Below, piece after piece: positions 48,420 to 57,055 of a stretch of 64,000 bases of DNA (its first letter is position 1; every line of letters begins with the position of its first letter). This DNA is from Variovorax sp. WDL1 (GTDB lineage Bacteria > Pseudomonadota > Gammaproteobacteria > Burkholderiales > Burkholderiaceae_C). The notes under the pieces were generated by a model. The model searched no databases. It saw only the letters and a list, made by a program, of their open reading frames with translations, and was not told the origin of the DNA. A program made the position numbers and the translations under genes. The stretch is taken from positions 1-64,000 of the forward strand of contig NZ_LMTS01000030.1 in the NCBI RefSeq assembly GCF_001541225.1. Direction: 5' to 3'.

Positions 48420-49754
48420 ATGCGCAATTCCACACCCTCAGCAGACGCCAAATCTGTCCCCGCCCGGCTGTTCGTACACATTGACCGCCCGGACGGCGTG
48501 CGCCCGGTCGGCGAGATGCGCTTCGATGCTTCAGTGGTCGGCGGCTTCTCGGCGAAGTTCCGCTACGTGGCCGAGTGGCTCGCCAACGAGCGGCGACGCT
48601 TCCCGCTCGACCCGATCAACTTGCCATTGACGGCCACGCCTCGATGGATCGAGACCGACAGCAAGTTCGTGAACCTGGGTGTCCTCTTCGACGCCGGTCC
48701 CGACATCTGGGGCCGCCAGGTCATGCGCCACAAGACCGGCATCGCGAACCCCGCCGAATCGGCCCTGCTGCTCATGGGCCGCGGCAACGGCGTGGGCGCC
48801 CTGCTCTTCTCGACCCGTCCGGATCTGAAGCGTAGCGACCTGCCCGGCTTCGACACGTTGCCCCTGATCGAACAGGATCTCCTGCGGGTCCACCAGGCCG
48901 CGCACAACGTGTTTGCGACCACGCCCATGCCCGAAGAACTGCAGGGCCTCCTGGCGGGCTCCTGGTCGATCGGCGGCGCGCGCGCGAAGGCGGTGATGCG
49001 AGACCGGGACAACGGCATCTGGATCTGCAAGTTCAGCGAGCCCGGAAGCACGGTCGACCGGCAGCGCGTCGAGTACGCCAACATGCGAATGGCGGCCGCC
49101 ATCGGCATCGAAGTGCCCGAGGTGCGCCTGGTCGAGACAGAGCTCGGTTCCGTCCTGCAGGTGCGCCGTTTCGACCGCAATCCCCAGCTTCAGCGCCTGC
49201 ACTACGCCAGCGCCATCTCCCTCGTGAGCGCGGTTCCCGACGACAAGCGCCTGAGCAGCTCGCGCGACCAGCGTGTCTTCTCCTATGCGAACCTCGCCCA
49301 CATTGCATCGGCGGTATCGACTGATCCCGTTCACGACCGCACGAGCATCTTCGCGCGCATGGCCCTCAACGTGGCTGTCAAGAACACTGACGACCACCTG
49401 AAGAACACCGGGTTCATCGAGACCGAGTCCGCAGGCCTGAAGCGCTTGCGTCTATCGCCGGTCTTCGACGTCGTCACACAGGCGTCCTCGCACCACTACC
49501 TGCGCATCGGCTCCCAGGGCCGCCTGGGCTCGATGGAAAACGTGCTGTCCGAGTTCGACTACTTCAAGCTTACGGATAGAGGTGCGTATGCCGTCGTGGA
49601 CCGGGTCGTCGACGTCGTCGCGCACCGGCACCAGTTCTATGAGGAAGCGGGCCTGTCAGGCAGGGACATCGACGCTCTGGACGCGCTGATCGAGCCGATC
49701 GTGCCGGCGGCTGTCGACGATGCAGAGGTCGAGCCAGCGCCGGCGCCGAAGTGA
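48420..49754 (+). CDS. hipA: HipA-family Ser/Thr kinase toxin
   Basis: 444 residues with the HipA fold. ATP-binding loop SIGGARAKAV (183-192), Lys204 in WICKFS, catalytic NTDDHLKN (322-329; the Asp-Asp-His-x-x-Asn signature) and SPVFD (346-350; DFG-like Mg-binding). In E. coli HipA phosphorylates glutamyl-tRNA synthetase and induces persistence; the target of this one is unknown. Length and motif set are normal, so it should be active. It follows hipB by 5 nt. Confidence 0.88.
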   Translation: MRNSTPSADAKSVPARLFVHIDRPDGVRPVGEMRFDASVVGGFSAKFRYVAEWLANERRRFPLDPINLPLTATPRWIETDSKFVNLGVLFDAGPDIWGRQVMRHKTGIANPAESALLLMGRGNGVGALLFSTRPDLKRSDLPGFDTLPLIEQDLLRVHQAAHNVFATTPMPEELQGLLAGSWSIGGARAKAVMRDRDNGIWICKFSEPGSTVDRQRVEYANMRMAAAIGIEVPEVRLVETELGSVLQVRRFDRNPQLQRLHYASAISLVSAVPDDKRLSSSRDQRVFSYANLAHIASAVSTDPVHDRTSIFARMALNVAVKNTDDHLKNTGFIETESAGLKRLRLSPVFDVVTQASSHHYLRIGSQGRLGSMENVLSEFDYFKLTDRGAYAVVDRVVDVVAHRHQFYEEAGLSGRDIDALDALIEPIVPAAVDDAEVEPAPAPK

Positions 49755-49816
49755 AGTGTGGCCGAGAGCATTCGAACGTTCCTCCCTTCGGCAGGCACAA
49801 CCCCAACAGACCTCAC

Positions 49817-50164
49817 ATGACGATCCGATCGACCTCAGCCAGCCAGGATCAGTTCCTGGAGATGCTCGCTCAGAACGGCTACACACACGTGCGCCGGATC
49901 GGCGAGAAGTACCTGGGCCTGTTGCGTTTCAATTTCACCATCGGCCTGGTCGTTGGTCTGGACTGGGCCGGCCACGAAAGGCGCTACTGCTACGAGCTCG
50001 CCGAGGACGCGATCGCAGCGCTTGATGCATGGGATGGGCAAGGCCACCCAGGTGGACCGTGGATCAAGTGCAAGGGGGCGGGGATCGATCTGCTCAATCC
50101 CTCTTTCGGCCTCGATGTGGCAAGCCTCAGGCCGGCTGCCGCCGTCCCTCGAAATCGGCGCTGA
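49817..50164 (+). CDS. Hypothetical protein
   Basis: 115 residues (TIRSTSASQDQFLEMLAQNG; later FNFTIGLVVGLDWAGHERRY). A short amphipathic or weakly hydrophobic section, no signal. It starts 62 nt after hipA, and its tail overlaps by 38 bp the tail of the convergent HD-domain gene, a tail-to-tail overlap. No family recognised. Confidence 0.5.
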   Translation: MTIRSTSASQDQFLEMLAQNGYTHVRRIGEKYLGLLRFNFTIGLVVGLDWAGHERRYCYELAEDAIAALDAWDGQGHPGGPWIKCKGAGIDLLNPSFGLDVASLRPAAAVPRNRR

Positions 50165-50672
50165 TCGGCCGTTCGACAAGCTCGTCCAATTCGCTCCAGA
50201 TCTCGTCGCAAAGCCCCGGGCGAAAGGCCGCTGCGCGAAATGCTGCATGCTCGCTGCGGTAGACCTCCAAGAGGCGGGCGCTGCCGTCAGCGATGCAGGC
50301 ACGCATGTTCGCCAGGCGGTCGCAGGGCTTGACGATGAGGGCGAGCCGGTTGGCAGTCGCCGCGAGCCGTGAATAGGCCATTGCCTTGCGTTCCTTTCGA
50401 CTGTCAGCCAGAGGGTCGCTCAGCAGATCCACCGCCTCCGTCACCTCATCGCCAAAGATCTCGCTCAGCAAGGCGAAGGTCATCCCCGGGACATCCTCCT
50501 TCACGTCGTGCAAATAAGCCGTCACCGCTGCGTCCTCCCCATAGGGTCGGGCGAGCTGCGCCACCGCATCAAGGTGATGGACGTATGGGTGGCGTCCATA
50601 CATCTGGTCGCCGTGGGCTTCGACGGCGAACGCCCGGGCGATTGAGACCGTGGGTGCAGGGGAAGAGGACAT
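50127..50672 (-). CDS. HD-domain protein, SpoT/MESH-like hydrolase
   Basis: 181 residues of an HD fold: RHPYVHHLDAVAQLARPYG (H), TAYLHDVKEDVPGMTF (HD pair), and IVKPCDRLANMRACI (late Asp). The LHDxxED arrangement and following KxxDRLxNxR are typical of the (p)ppGpp-hydrolase group (SpoT/MESH1-like). A synthetase domain is absent. ATG at 50672, divergent from the methyltransferase at 50797 with a 124-nt control gap. Could lower (p)ppGpp or hydrolyse another phosphorylated nucleotide; which is not shown. Confidence 0.75.
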   Translation of the reverse strand: MSSSPAPTVSIARAFAVEAHGDQMYGRHPYVHHLDAVAQLARPYGEDAAVTAYLHDVKEDVPGMTFALLSEIFGDEVTEAVDLLSDPLADSRKERKAMAYSRLAATANRLALIVKPCDRLANMRACIADGSARLLEVYRSEHAAFRAAAFRPGLCDEIWSELDELVERPISADFEGRRQPA

Positions 50673-50796
50673 TGCCCATTGTCACGGGGCCGCGCCAAAG
50701 CCAGGCGGATCTTTTTTCGCGAGCTGCCCTTGCGGGTTTGAGTCCGAGTGTGCGATCTTGTTCTGCGGTAAGCCCCACCGGCAAACAACAAGAACG

Positions 50797-52041
50797 ATGC
50801 AGCAGTCAGACCTATTCGAACCTATCCTCGCGGCCTATCGCAACGTCCAGATCAACGACGAGGGAATCACCAACTCGGCGCTCTACCAAGCGCTGAACCT
50901 CACCGGCGGCGATCGCAAGCCCGTCGGTCGCGCGCGGGAACCCCACAACCTCCAGCACAGGAAAGTGCGTTGGCAACAGCAGACGCTGCGTCGGCTAGGG
51001 CTGCTCGAGCGGATTCCTGGTCAGAGAGGCAAGTGGCGGCTCACGCCAAAGGCTCAGAAAGACGGCGACCTTACGCCCGCACCAGAAGGCGTCGCCCTGG
51101 TGGCATTCAGCACGGATCTTGGCCTCGCGATATGGACGCGCACTGAGACGCTCGCCGGCAAGCTCACTGATCAGATCTCCGCGATCATCACTTCGCCGCC
51201 CTACCCTTTGCGCGAGGCACGGGCCTACGGCAACTGCTCCGAGGCAGAGTACGTCGACTTCATCTGCGGCGCCCTGGAGCCGCTCCTGAAGAACCTGATC
51301 ACCGGGGGCTGTATCGCGCTGAACGTCAGCAATGACATCTTCCTGTCCAAGTCCCCTGCCCGATCGATGTACGTCGAGAGGCTCACGCTGGCGCTGCACG
51401 ACCGGCTGGGCCTGCAGCTGCTCGAGCGCGCGATCTGGCACAACCCGACCAAGCCCCCAGGACCGACATATTGGGCGTCGATTAAGCGCCAGCAGCTGAA
51501 CGTCGGCTACGAGCCGGTGCTGATCTTCTGCAACGACCCGGTGCGCTGCATCGCCGACAACCGGCGCGTGCTGCAGCCGCATTCGAAGCGCCACACCCAG
51601 CTTCTGGCCGCCGGGGGCGAAGTCCGCACCGCCACGTATGGCGACGGCGCGTTCAAGCTCCGGCCCGGCTCCTTCGGCAATGTGACCGCTGGGAAGATCC
51701 CCAAGAATGTGATCTCCATCGCGCATGTCAGCAGGGAGGTCGAGAAGACCCGCAAAGAGGCGAAGGCGCTCGGCCTGCCAGTGCATGGGGCGTTGATGCC
51801 GGTGAAGCTCGCGAAGCTGCTGGTCGAGTTCCTTACGCCCCCTGGCGGCCTGGTGCTCGATCCCTTCGGTGGCTGGTGCTCCACGGCATTGGCCTGCGAG
51901 GAAGCCGGCTACCGTTGGATGGCATTGGAAATGATGGCCGAGTACGCCGCTGGCGGCGGCCTTCGCATGAGTGATCGTCCGGGGTTTCTCGCATCCTTTG
52001 ACCTGGAGCACTGGAAGCCTGCCGGCGCGAAACGAAACTGA
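50797..52041 (+). CDS. Site-specific DNA methyltransferase, beta class
   Basis: 414 residues. Motif IV (TSPPYPLREARAYG, SPPY) precedes motif I (LDPFGGWCSTALACEEAGY), the order of beta-class N4-cytosine/N6-adenine methyltransferases. Between them lie ERAIWHNPTKPPGPTYWASI and the target-recognition part. The N-terminal 100 residues resemble a winged-helix region (NSALYQALNL, RWQQQTLRRLGLLERI). ATG 50797 is used over a 49-codon extension. No restriction gene next to it: an orphan. Recognition sequence cannot be predicted. Confidence 0.85.
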   Translation: MQQSDLFEPILAAYRNVQINDEGITNSALYQALNLTGGDRKPVGRAREPHNLQHRKVRWQQQTLRRLGLLERIPGQRGKWRLTPKAQKDGDLTPAPEGVALVAFSTDLGLAIWTRTETLAGKLTDQISAIITSPPYPLREARAYGNCSEAEYVDFICGALEPLLKNLITGGCIALNVSNDIFLSKSPARSMYVERLTLALHDRLGLQLLERAIWHNPTKPPGPTYWASIKRQQLNVGYEPVLIFCNDPVRCIADNRRVLQPHSKRHTQLLAAGGEVRTATYGDGAFKLRPGSFGNVTAGKIPKNVISIAHVSREVEKTRKEAKALGLPVHGALMPVKLAKLLVEFLTPPGGLVLDPFGGWCSTALACEEAGYRWMALEMMAEYAAGGGLRMSDRPGFLASFDLEHWKPAGAKRN

Positions 52042-52059
52042 TGGCGCAAAGCGCGCAAA

Positions 52060-52077
52060 TGTTCGCGTTCGCGAACA
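52060..52077 (+). promoter_or_regulatory. Perfect palindrome between the methyltransferase and response-regulator genes
   Basis: TGTTCGCG-TT-CGCGAACA, 8-bp arms with a 2-bp centre. The 13-base GCGTTCGCGAACA (52065-52077) occurs again at 3454-3466. It lies in a 250-bp gap, 19 nt after the methyltransferase stop and about 215 nt before the regulator start. Compatible with an operator or a partition-type site; unproven. Confidence 0.45.
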
Positions 52078-52291
52078 CTGTTCTTGCCCGAAAAGCGCCG
52101 TCCGGGCCATTTCTGCGCCAGACTCCTCGACGGAAAAGAATGCGTCGGACCGAACCATCCCAACCCTGAGCAGCTCGCCTGCTCGGCACGCCTCTTTTCG
52201 CGTTGTAGAAGCGCCTCTGCAGCGACGTCGGAAACGACACTCACATTCATTTTGCCGACCCCCAGAGTCAGGGGTCAGGAGGGCTATTTTC

Positions 52292-52897
52292 GTGCCGATG
52301 ACGATATACGCCGTCGACGACCATCCGATGCTCCTCGATGCAGTCGTCATGGCCATGAGGCGCCTGCGGCCGCACTCGAACATCGTTGAGCTCAGCAGTC
52401 TCGCCGGCTTGGACGACGCTCTGATCAACCACGGCCCGCCCGACCTCGTTTCGCTGGACATCAACCTCCCGGACAACGACTCCGACGACGGCGTTGCCAA
52501 GGTCCGGTCCATGTTCCCCAAGGCGCAGATCGCTGTGTTCTCCGGCCGCCCATCAAGCGAGATGGAGGAGGCCTGCGTTGCGTCGGGCGCCGACATCTAC
52601 ATCGAGAAGGCCCGGGGCCGCAACGAGTACGCCGCGGCGCTGCGGGCCCTCTTGGCGGCGGCGCCCAGCTCGGACGATTTTCCATCGAATGGCGCTCCCG
52701 ATTTCAAGCTTTCCAAGCGCCAGCGACAGCTCGTGACGATGATGGACCGCGGCATGACCAACGCGGAAATGGCAACCTCGCTCGGCCTGATCGAGAGCAG
52801 CGTGAAGGTTCATCTCTGGCGTTTGTACCGCAAGCTTGGCGTGAACAATCGATCGCGGGCCCTCTTCATCGTTCGAGCCAACCACCTTCTCGACTGA
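52292..52897 (+). CDS. LuxR/FixJ-family response regulator, orphan
   Basis: 201 residues: receiver domain with acidic pair VDDHPM (9-10), phosphoacceptor in LVSLDINLPD (Asp56) and Lys in YIEKAR, then a LuxR-type HTH (about 140-190; LSKRQRQLVTMMDRGMTNAE, SSVKVHLWRLYRKLGVNNRS). The start is chosen as GTG 52292 because AGGAGGG lies 8 nt upstream; an ATG two codons later is too far from it. No histidine kinase is seen in the window, so the partner must be elsewhere. A palindrome at 52060 lies upstream and could be its site. Confidence 0.85.
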   Translation: MPMTIYAVDDHPMLLDAVVMAMRRLRPHSNIVELSSLAGLDDALINHGPPDLVSLDINLPDNDSDDGVAKVRSMFPKAQIAVFSGRPSSEMEEACVASGADIYIEKARGRNEYAAALRALLAAAPSSDDFPSNGAPDFKLSKRQRQLVTMMDRGMTNAEMATSLGLIESSVKVHLWRLYRKLGVNNRSRALFIVRANHLLD

Positions 52898-53007
52898 GTA
52901 CGACTTGGCCCCTTGCCCCTGAGACCGGGCGAATAGGGCGGAAAATCGACTGAACTGGTTCACGCCGGAGTTTCGCCCTGCGTGAAAAACTCAGTATCCT
53001 CCGCGCC

Positions 53008-54891
53008 ATGTCATCCATCCTTCCTCTGCCGCCCGCTATCGCCTACGGACTGCCCTGGAGAATGGTGTTCCCCACGAAGCGCGCCCCCGTTCTGCTGGAG
53101 CGCTTCGCAGACCCCGACTTCGTTGCAACGCTGAGCCCCGACGAGCACGCGCATAGCGAAGCAGTGATCACCGCCTTGCTGGCGAAGATGCTCGCGAACC
53201 AGAAAGCTCCAAAGACTCTCACACGTGCGCACGTGAACCGAGCCACCGCCGAGATCCTGTGGGCGGAGCGCTCGCCCGCCGGGCTGAAGGTGTCGCTTGG
53301 CAGCACCCGGTTCACCCTGTTGCAAGCCCTCGTCTGGATCGGCACCAGCGTGAGCCGCCTGGTCAAGGCGCTACGCCCGGACCCGGGCACGCGGCAGCCC
53401 GAGTATCCGAACCAGTTCACCGATTCGGATTGGGTCGACATCGGAGTCGGTGGACTGTCAGCGGCCGGTCCAAGGGGCCCCAAGCCGGGATCGGCGCCCG
53501 TAAGGCGCCCTGCCGAGCTGAATCTGTCGCCACCTTCCAGCAGCGCCGAACGACGCAAACGCCGGGACGAATCCTTCAGGCTTCGCTCCAAGTCGGGGCA
53601 CGTGATCAAAGGCAATGACCATCGGCTGGGATGGCTGCTCTTTGAGGCACACAAAGTGGTGTCCCTGAACCGGCCCGAGCTCTTCGATGCGGACCATGTC
53701 ATCGGAAAGCTCTCCCGCAGCATCATTCCTGGCGCAGCAGAGCTCGCAACGATCTTCCAGGCGCAGCTCGACGCGGTGGAGACCATGGATATCGCCCACG
53801 AGATACGTTGGGTGCTGAGGGAGCTCCTAGCGAATGCCTCCGCCCCGGAGCCGTGGACAGAGGAGAGCCTCCTTTGGGCGTTCGGAGTTTCCGAGGACGG
53901 CAAGTTCGATCCGCACTTTTGGTCTGCAGCCGCGCCCCCGAGCACGTTCCGCCTGCGTCGGACGCTCGCGAAGATCATCAGTCCATTCCTCGCTACCACC
54001 TTCTATTCGCCCGCCTTGGCCGAAATGGCCGACCACCTCACGTCCCTAGGCTTCATGGGTGCTCGGCACCTTCAGACCAGGCTCGCGCCGGTCATCGGCG
54101 ATTCGCAGATCATCGGCGTCGCGAAGTTCATGACCGACGTTTTCCAGATGAAGATTGGACGCATGGACAACGTCCCCGTCGCAGTCGACGGCCTCAATTG
54201 CGACCTGTTCTACTGGAATCAGGACGTCAAGCCCGTCACCATTCTGGAGGTCTGCGAGCTGGCTAAGGATCTGACCGCGGCGAGGGGCGCGTTCCGCTTC
54301 GAACACCTCGCGGACGCTTTCGGAGATCGCCACGAAGGACTTCGAAAAGAGTTGCTGCTACGCGAAATCCTCAACGAGTGGAGCGCTGTCCGATGGTTGG
54401 ATGAATCAGGCTACGGCGTAGTCATTGGCGCGAGCCCGATTGTCGACGTCGTTGAGCATATGCTCAACGCAACTTGGCCTCGGCCCTTGTCCGTCGAGAA
54501 CATCACGCAGGGCCTGCGATCCCTGAGAGCCCCGCCGCGAGGGATCTCCTCGGCGCGCGCAAGGCTCCAGGAGCCAGTGCCAGGTTTCGTCGAGGACGAC
54601 GTGCTCCTCGAAGCCCTGATTGCGTCCGGCAGAATGCGCCGGGTCGGCCGCGCATCGGTCGCACTCAAGAACAAGCCCGCGGCCGACTACTGGACCTGGC
54701 GGCCCGTTGAACGCGATCTGATCGACTATCTGCGGTCGGTCGGCGGCTCGGCTCCGAACCGGGCCATCTACCAGCATTTCAAGACCGACAAGTCCGTTGA
54801 GCCGCATGCGCTGGCGGAGGCAATGAAGACCTTGCCTTATCTCCACGCGCCAACAGTCCAAGGCACCGCTTTGTGGCCCTGGGCGATGTGA
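53008..54891 (+). CDS. Large hypothetical protein with C-terminal winged-helix-like repeats
   Basis: 627 residues, no TM or signal. Residues about 1-130 are helical and mixed; 160-200 form a basic Ser/Pro-rich linker (SPPSSSAERRKRRDESFRLR); the rest alternates helices with short Gly/Pro turns. The C-terminal 200 residues contain repeated winged-helix-like units (LSVENITQGLRSLRAPPRG; DDVLLEALIASGRMRRVGRA; RDLIDYLRSVGGSAPNRAIY). That architecture suggests DNA binding or a sigma-like regulator, but I recognise no family. Alone in its orientation with a long inverted repeat after its stop. A likely plasmid-specific regulator; unknown function. Confidence 0.6.
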   Translation: MSSILPLPPAIAYGLPWRMVFPTKRAPVLLERFADPDFVATLSPDEHAHSEAVITALLAKMLANQKAPKTLTRAHVNRATAEILWAERSPAGLKVSLGSTRFTLLQALVWIGTSVSRLVKALRPDPGTRQPEYPNQFTDSDWVDIGVGGLSAAGPRGPKPGSAPVRRPAELNLSPPSSSAERRKRRDESFRLRSKSGHVIKGNDHRLGWLLFEAHKVVSLNRPELFDADHVIGKLSRSIIPGAAELATIFQAQLDAVETMDIAHEIRWVLRELLANASAPEPWTEESLLWAFGVSEDGKFDPHFWSAAAPPSTFRLRRTLAKIISPFLATTFYSPALAEMADHLTSLGFMGARHLQTRLAPVIGDSQIIGVAKFMTDVFQMKIGRMDNVPVAVDGLNCDLFYWNQDVKPVTILEVCELAKDLTAARGAFRFEHLADAFGDRHEGLRKELLLREILNEWSAVRWLDESGYGVVIGASPIVDVVEHMLNATWPRPLSVENITQGLRSLRAPPRGISSARARLQEPVPGFVEDDVLLEALIASGRMRRVGRASVALKNKPAADYWTWRPVERDLIDYLRSVGGSAPNRAIYQHFKTDKSVEPHALAEAMKTLPYLHAPTVQGTALWPWAM

Positions 54892-54894
54892 GGG

Positions 54895-54931
54895 GCGTGA
54901 GGTGATGAAGCTCACATAAAGAGCCTCACGC
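54895..54931. repeat. Inverted repeat after the 627-residue gene
   Basis: GCGTGAGG (54895-54902) and CCTCACGC (54924-54931) are a perfect 8-bp dyad with a 21-nt loop; inside it GTGAG and GCTCAC give a smaller dyad. It begins 3 nt past the stop. The lack of a T-run makes a classical terminator less likely; an operator for the ExoVII gene at 55038 is an alternative. Confidence 0.5.
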
Positions 54932-55037
54932 ACCAAGGGGACCAGCGATATAGGGTCCAAAAGGGCCGAGTGGGCGTACGCATCATGACGTAGGCATCTG
55001 CGCCACTCGTCCTGCGGAATGCTCGAAAATCTCCGAA

Positions 55038-56825
55038 ATGGAAGAGCGCCACTACCTCAACGTTCCCTACAAGGAAAAGGACGCCGCGAAGGCGTTGGGC
55101 GCCCGGTTTGACCCCGAGACCAGGCGCTGGTGGGTCCGCCCGGATCTTGACCTGTCGGCATTCGCAAAATGGAACTTGCTGCCGGGGACCTCGAACGAAG
55201 CTCCGGTGCCGGCCCGCGCCGCGCCGGCGGCCGGCGCACCCGCGCCCGACCTGTTCGCCTCGCGAGAGGTCGCCCCACCCACCGCACCCGTCAGCGGCGA
55301 GCTTGCAGCGCCAGCGAAGGGCATTCCACTGTCGCGCCTGCTCGGCGGCGTGGCCACCGCGATCGCACAGGCCTTCAAGGGCGGTGTCTGGACAATGGTC
55401 GAGGTCGTGAACGTGAAGCTCGGTAACGGACACGTCTACCTCGAGCTGTCTGAGCGGGATAAGGCCGGCCAGGTGCTCGCGAAGGCGCACGCCATGATCT
55501 GGGCGAATGTCGCGGGCAAGATCCTGCCTGAGTTCGAGCGCGCCACCGGTGCGACGATCGGCGCCGGGATCAAGCTGCTGGTGCGCGCCAAGCCGACCTT
55601 CAAGGCACAGTACGGCTTCAGCCTTGAGATCGACGCCATCGACTCGGAATACACGCTGGGCGACCTGGAAGCGCGCAAGAAGGAGATCCGAACTCGGTTG
55701 CAGCGCGAGGGCGTCTTCGAGCAGAACAAGAAGGTGCCGCCCCCTTGGGACTTCACCTCGGTCTTGGTAGTGGCGCCGCACGAGGCGGCCGGCCTGGGCG
55801 ATTTCCGCAAAGAGTCGGACCGGCTGGCGCAATTCGGCATCTGCCGCTTCATCTACGTGCACAGCCGCTTCCAGGGCGAAGGTGCGGCGCGCGAGATCAT
55901 TGCGGCGCTCACCGCGGCCCTGGAGGAGTGCGCGGCCGCCGACGACTTGCCCGATGCGATCGTCATCATCCGCGGTGGCGGCGCCGTGAACGATCTGGCT
56001 TGGCTGAACGACTACGACCTGGCACGCTTCATCTGCGACCAGCGCCTGCCGGTCCTCACCGGCATCGGACACGAGCGCGACAGCACGATCCTCGACGAGG
56101 TCGCCTTTTCCAAGTTCGACACCCCCAGCAAGGTGATCGGTGCGATCGAGAAGCTCATCGCGCGCCGGGCCCGCGAGGCAAAGGCTGCCTCCGAGACGAT
56201 CATGAGCATGGCGGCGCGCGCGGCGCGCGAGATGCGAGCTGCGGTGGAGCGAGCCCACGGCCAGGTGGCGGCGGATGCGAGATCGAGCGTCGCGCGCGTC
56301 CGGCAGCGCAGCCGGGACGCCATGAATGCCATCGGGCTGGCGGCCGTGCGCGACGTCCACCAGGCAGGCAGGGAAAGCTTGCGGCTGGTAACCCAGGTGC
56401 GCCAGGACGCCGCGGCGCAGGTGGCCACCGCGCGCCAGCTCGTCCCCAAACGCATGGCCGAGGTTCAGGCCCGTGCCACTGCCGGCCTGGCCGAAGCGCG
56501 CAGCAGCTCGCGCGTCTCGCTCAACACCGTGCTCGATCGGGCGAGCGCCGGCGCGCGATCTGCGCGGCGCCAAGCCGACACGCAGTTCGCGGTGATGGGT
56601 GAGCGCGCCACGGCAACGCTGAGCCGCGCCCGAGCGAACTCCGAGGCGCTCATGCGCGAGATTACGGGCCAAGGCCCCGACAAGACCCTCCGCCGCGGGT
56701 TTGCCATCGTGCGCGACGCAACCGGCAAGCCCATCACCAGTCTCGCGCAGGCCGCGCCAGGCCAGCACATTGAAATTCAGCTCCGGGACGGCACCATGGG
56801 TGCACGCGCCGGCGACCGAGAATGA
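55038..56825 (+). CDS. xseA: Exodeoxyribonuclease VII large-subunit-like protein with N-terminal DUF5710
   Basis: 595 residues. DUF5710 segment at 5-50 (YLNVPYKEKDAAKALGARFD, RRWWVRPD), as found in TraC-type primases; a linker rich in Ala/Pro; an OB-like region (about 115-200; GVWTMVEVVNVKLGNGHVYL); then the ExoVII core with IVIIRGGGAVNDLAWLNDYD and VLTGIGHERDSTILDEVA, and a coiled C-terminus. The core matches XseA closely; the DUF5710 fusion is unlike chromosomal XseA. ExoVII is a single-strand exonuclease requiring the small subunit XseB, encoded next with a 4-bp overlap. Possible roles: processing of transferred ssDNA or counter-defence (inferred). Confidence 0.85.
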   Translation: MEERHYLNVPYKEKDAAKALGARFDPETRRWWVRPDLDLSAFAKWNLLPGTSNEAPVPARAAPAAGAPAPDLFASREVAPPTAPVSGELAAPAKGIPLSRLLGGVATAIAQAFKGGVWTMVEVVNVKLGNGHVYLELSERDKAGQVLAKAHAMIWANVAGKILPEFERATGATIGAGIKLLVRAKPTFKAQYGFSLEIDAIDSEYTLGDLEARKKEIRTRLQREGVFEQNKKVPPPWDFTSVLVVAPHEAAGLGDFRKESDRLAQFGICRFIYVHSRFQGEGAAREIIAALTAALEECAAADDLPDAIVIIRGGGAVNDLAWLNDYDLARFICDQRLPVLTGIGHERDSTILDEVAFSKFDTPSKVIGAIEKLIARRAREAKAASETIMSMAARAAREMRAAVERAHGQVAADARSSVARVRQRSRDAMNAIGLAAVRDVHQAGRESLRLVTQVRQDAAAQVATARQLVPKRMAEVQARATAGLAEARSSSRVSLNTVLDRASAGARSARRQADTQFAVMGERATATLSRARANSEALMREITGQGPDKTLRRGFAIVRDATGKPITSLAQAAPGQHIEIQLRDGTMGARAGDRE

Positions 56826-57055
56826 AGGACTCCAACATGGAACAACAGACCTTTCGCGCAGCGTACGACGTGCTCCAGAAGCACGCAGAGACCTTGCGCG
56901 AGCAGAAAGAGCCCAACATCGACGATTTGCTGAAGATCGTCACCGAGTCCGTTGCAGCGTACAACGTCTGCACCAAGCGGATCGATGCGGTGGAGGAAGC
57001 CCTCAAGGTGGCGCTCGAGGGAGCGAACGTCGACGGCGCCAGCCCTTCCGTTTAA
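56822..57055 (+). CDS. xseB: Exodeoxyribonuclease VII small-subunit-like protein
   Basis: 77 residues, about the usual XseB length, single helical pair: FRAAYDVLQKHAETLREQKE then PNIDDLLKIVTESVAAYNVC and KRIDAVEEALKV. The ExoVII small-subunit pattern (E-x-L-x..IV..LE.G.L.L.E.l..Y..g) is recognisable but divergent. Start ATG 56822 overlaps the xseA stop (ATGA); another Met is five codons on. It would cap the large subunit to form active enzyme. Confidence 0.7.
   Translation: MKDSNMEQQTFRAAYDVLQKHAETLREQKEPNIDDLLKIVTESVAAYNVCTKRIDAVEEALKVALEGANVDGASPSV

Noticed and set aside
50995-52596. 533-codon open frame on the minus strand
   Set aside because: Antisense to the beta-class methyltransferase and the response regulator, both of which have clear motifs.
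54912-56768. 618-codon open frame on the minus strand
   Set aside because: Antisense to the ExoVII large-subunit gene; composition is that of a GC-rich shadow frame.
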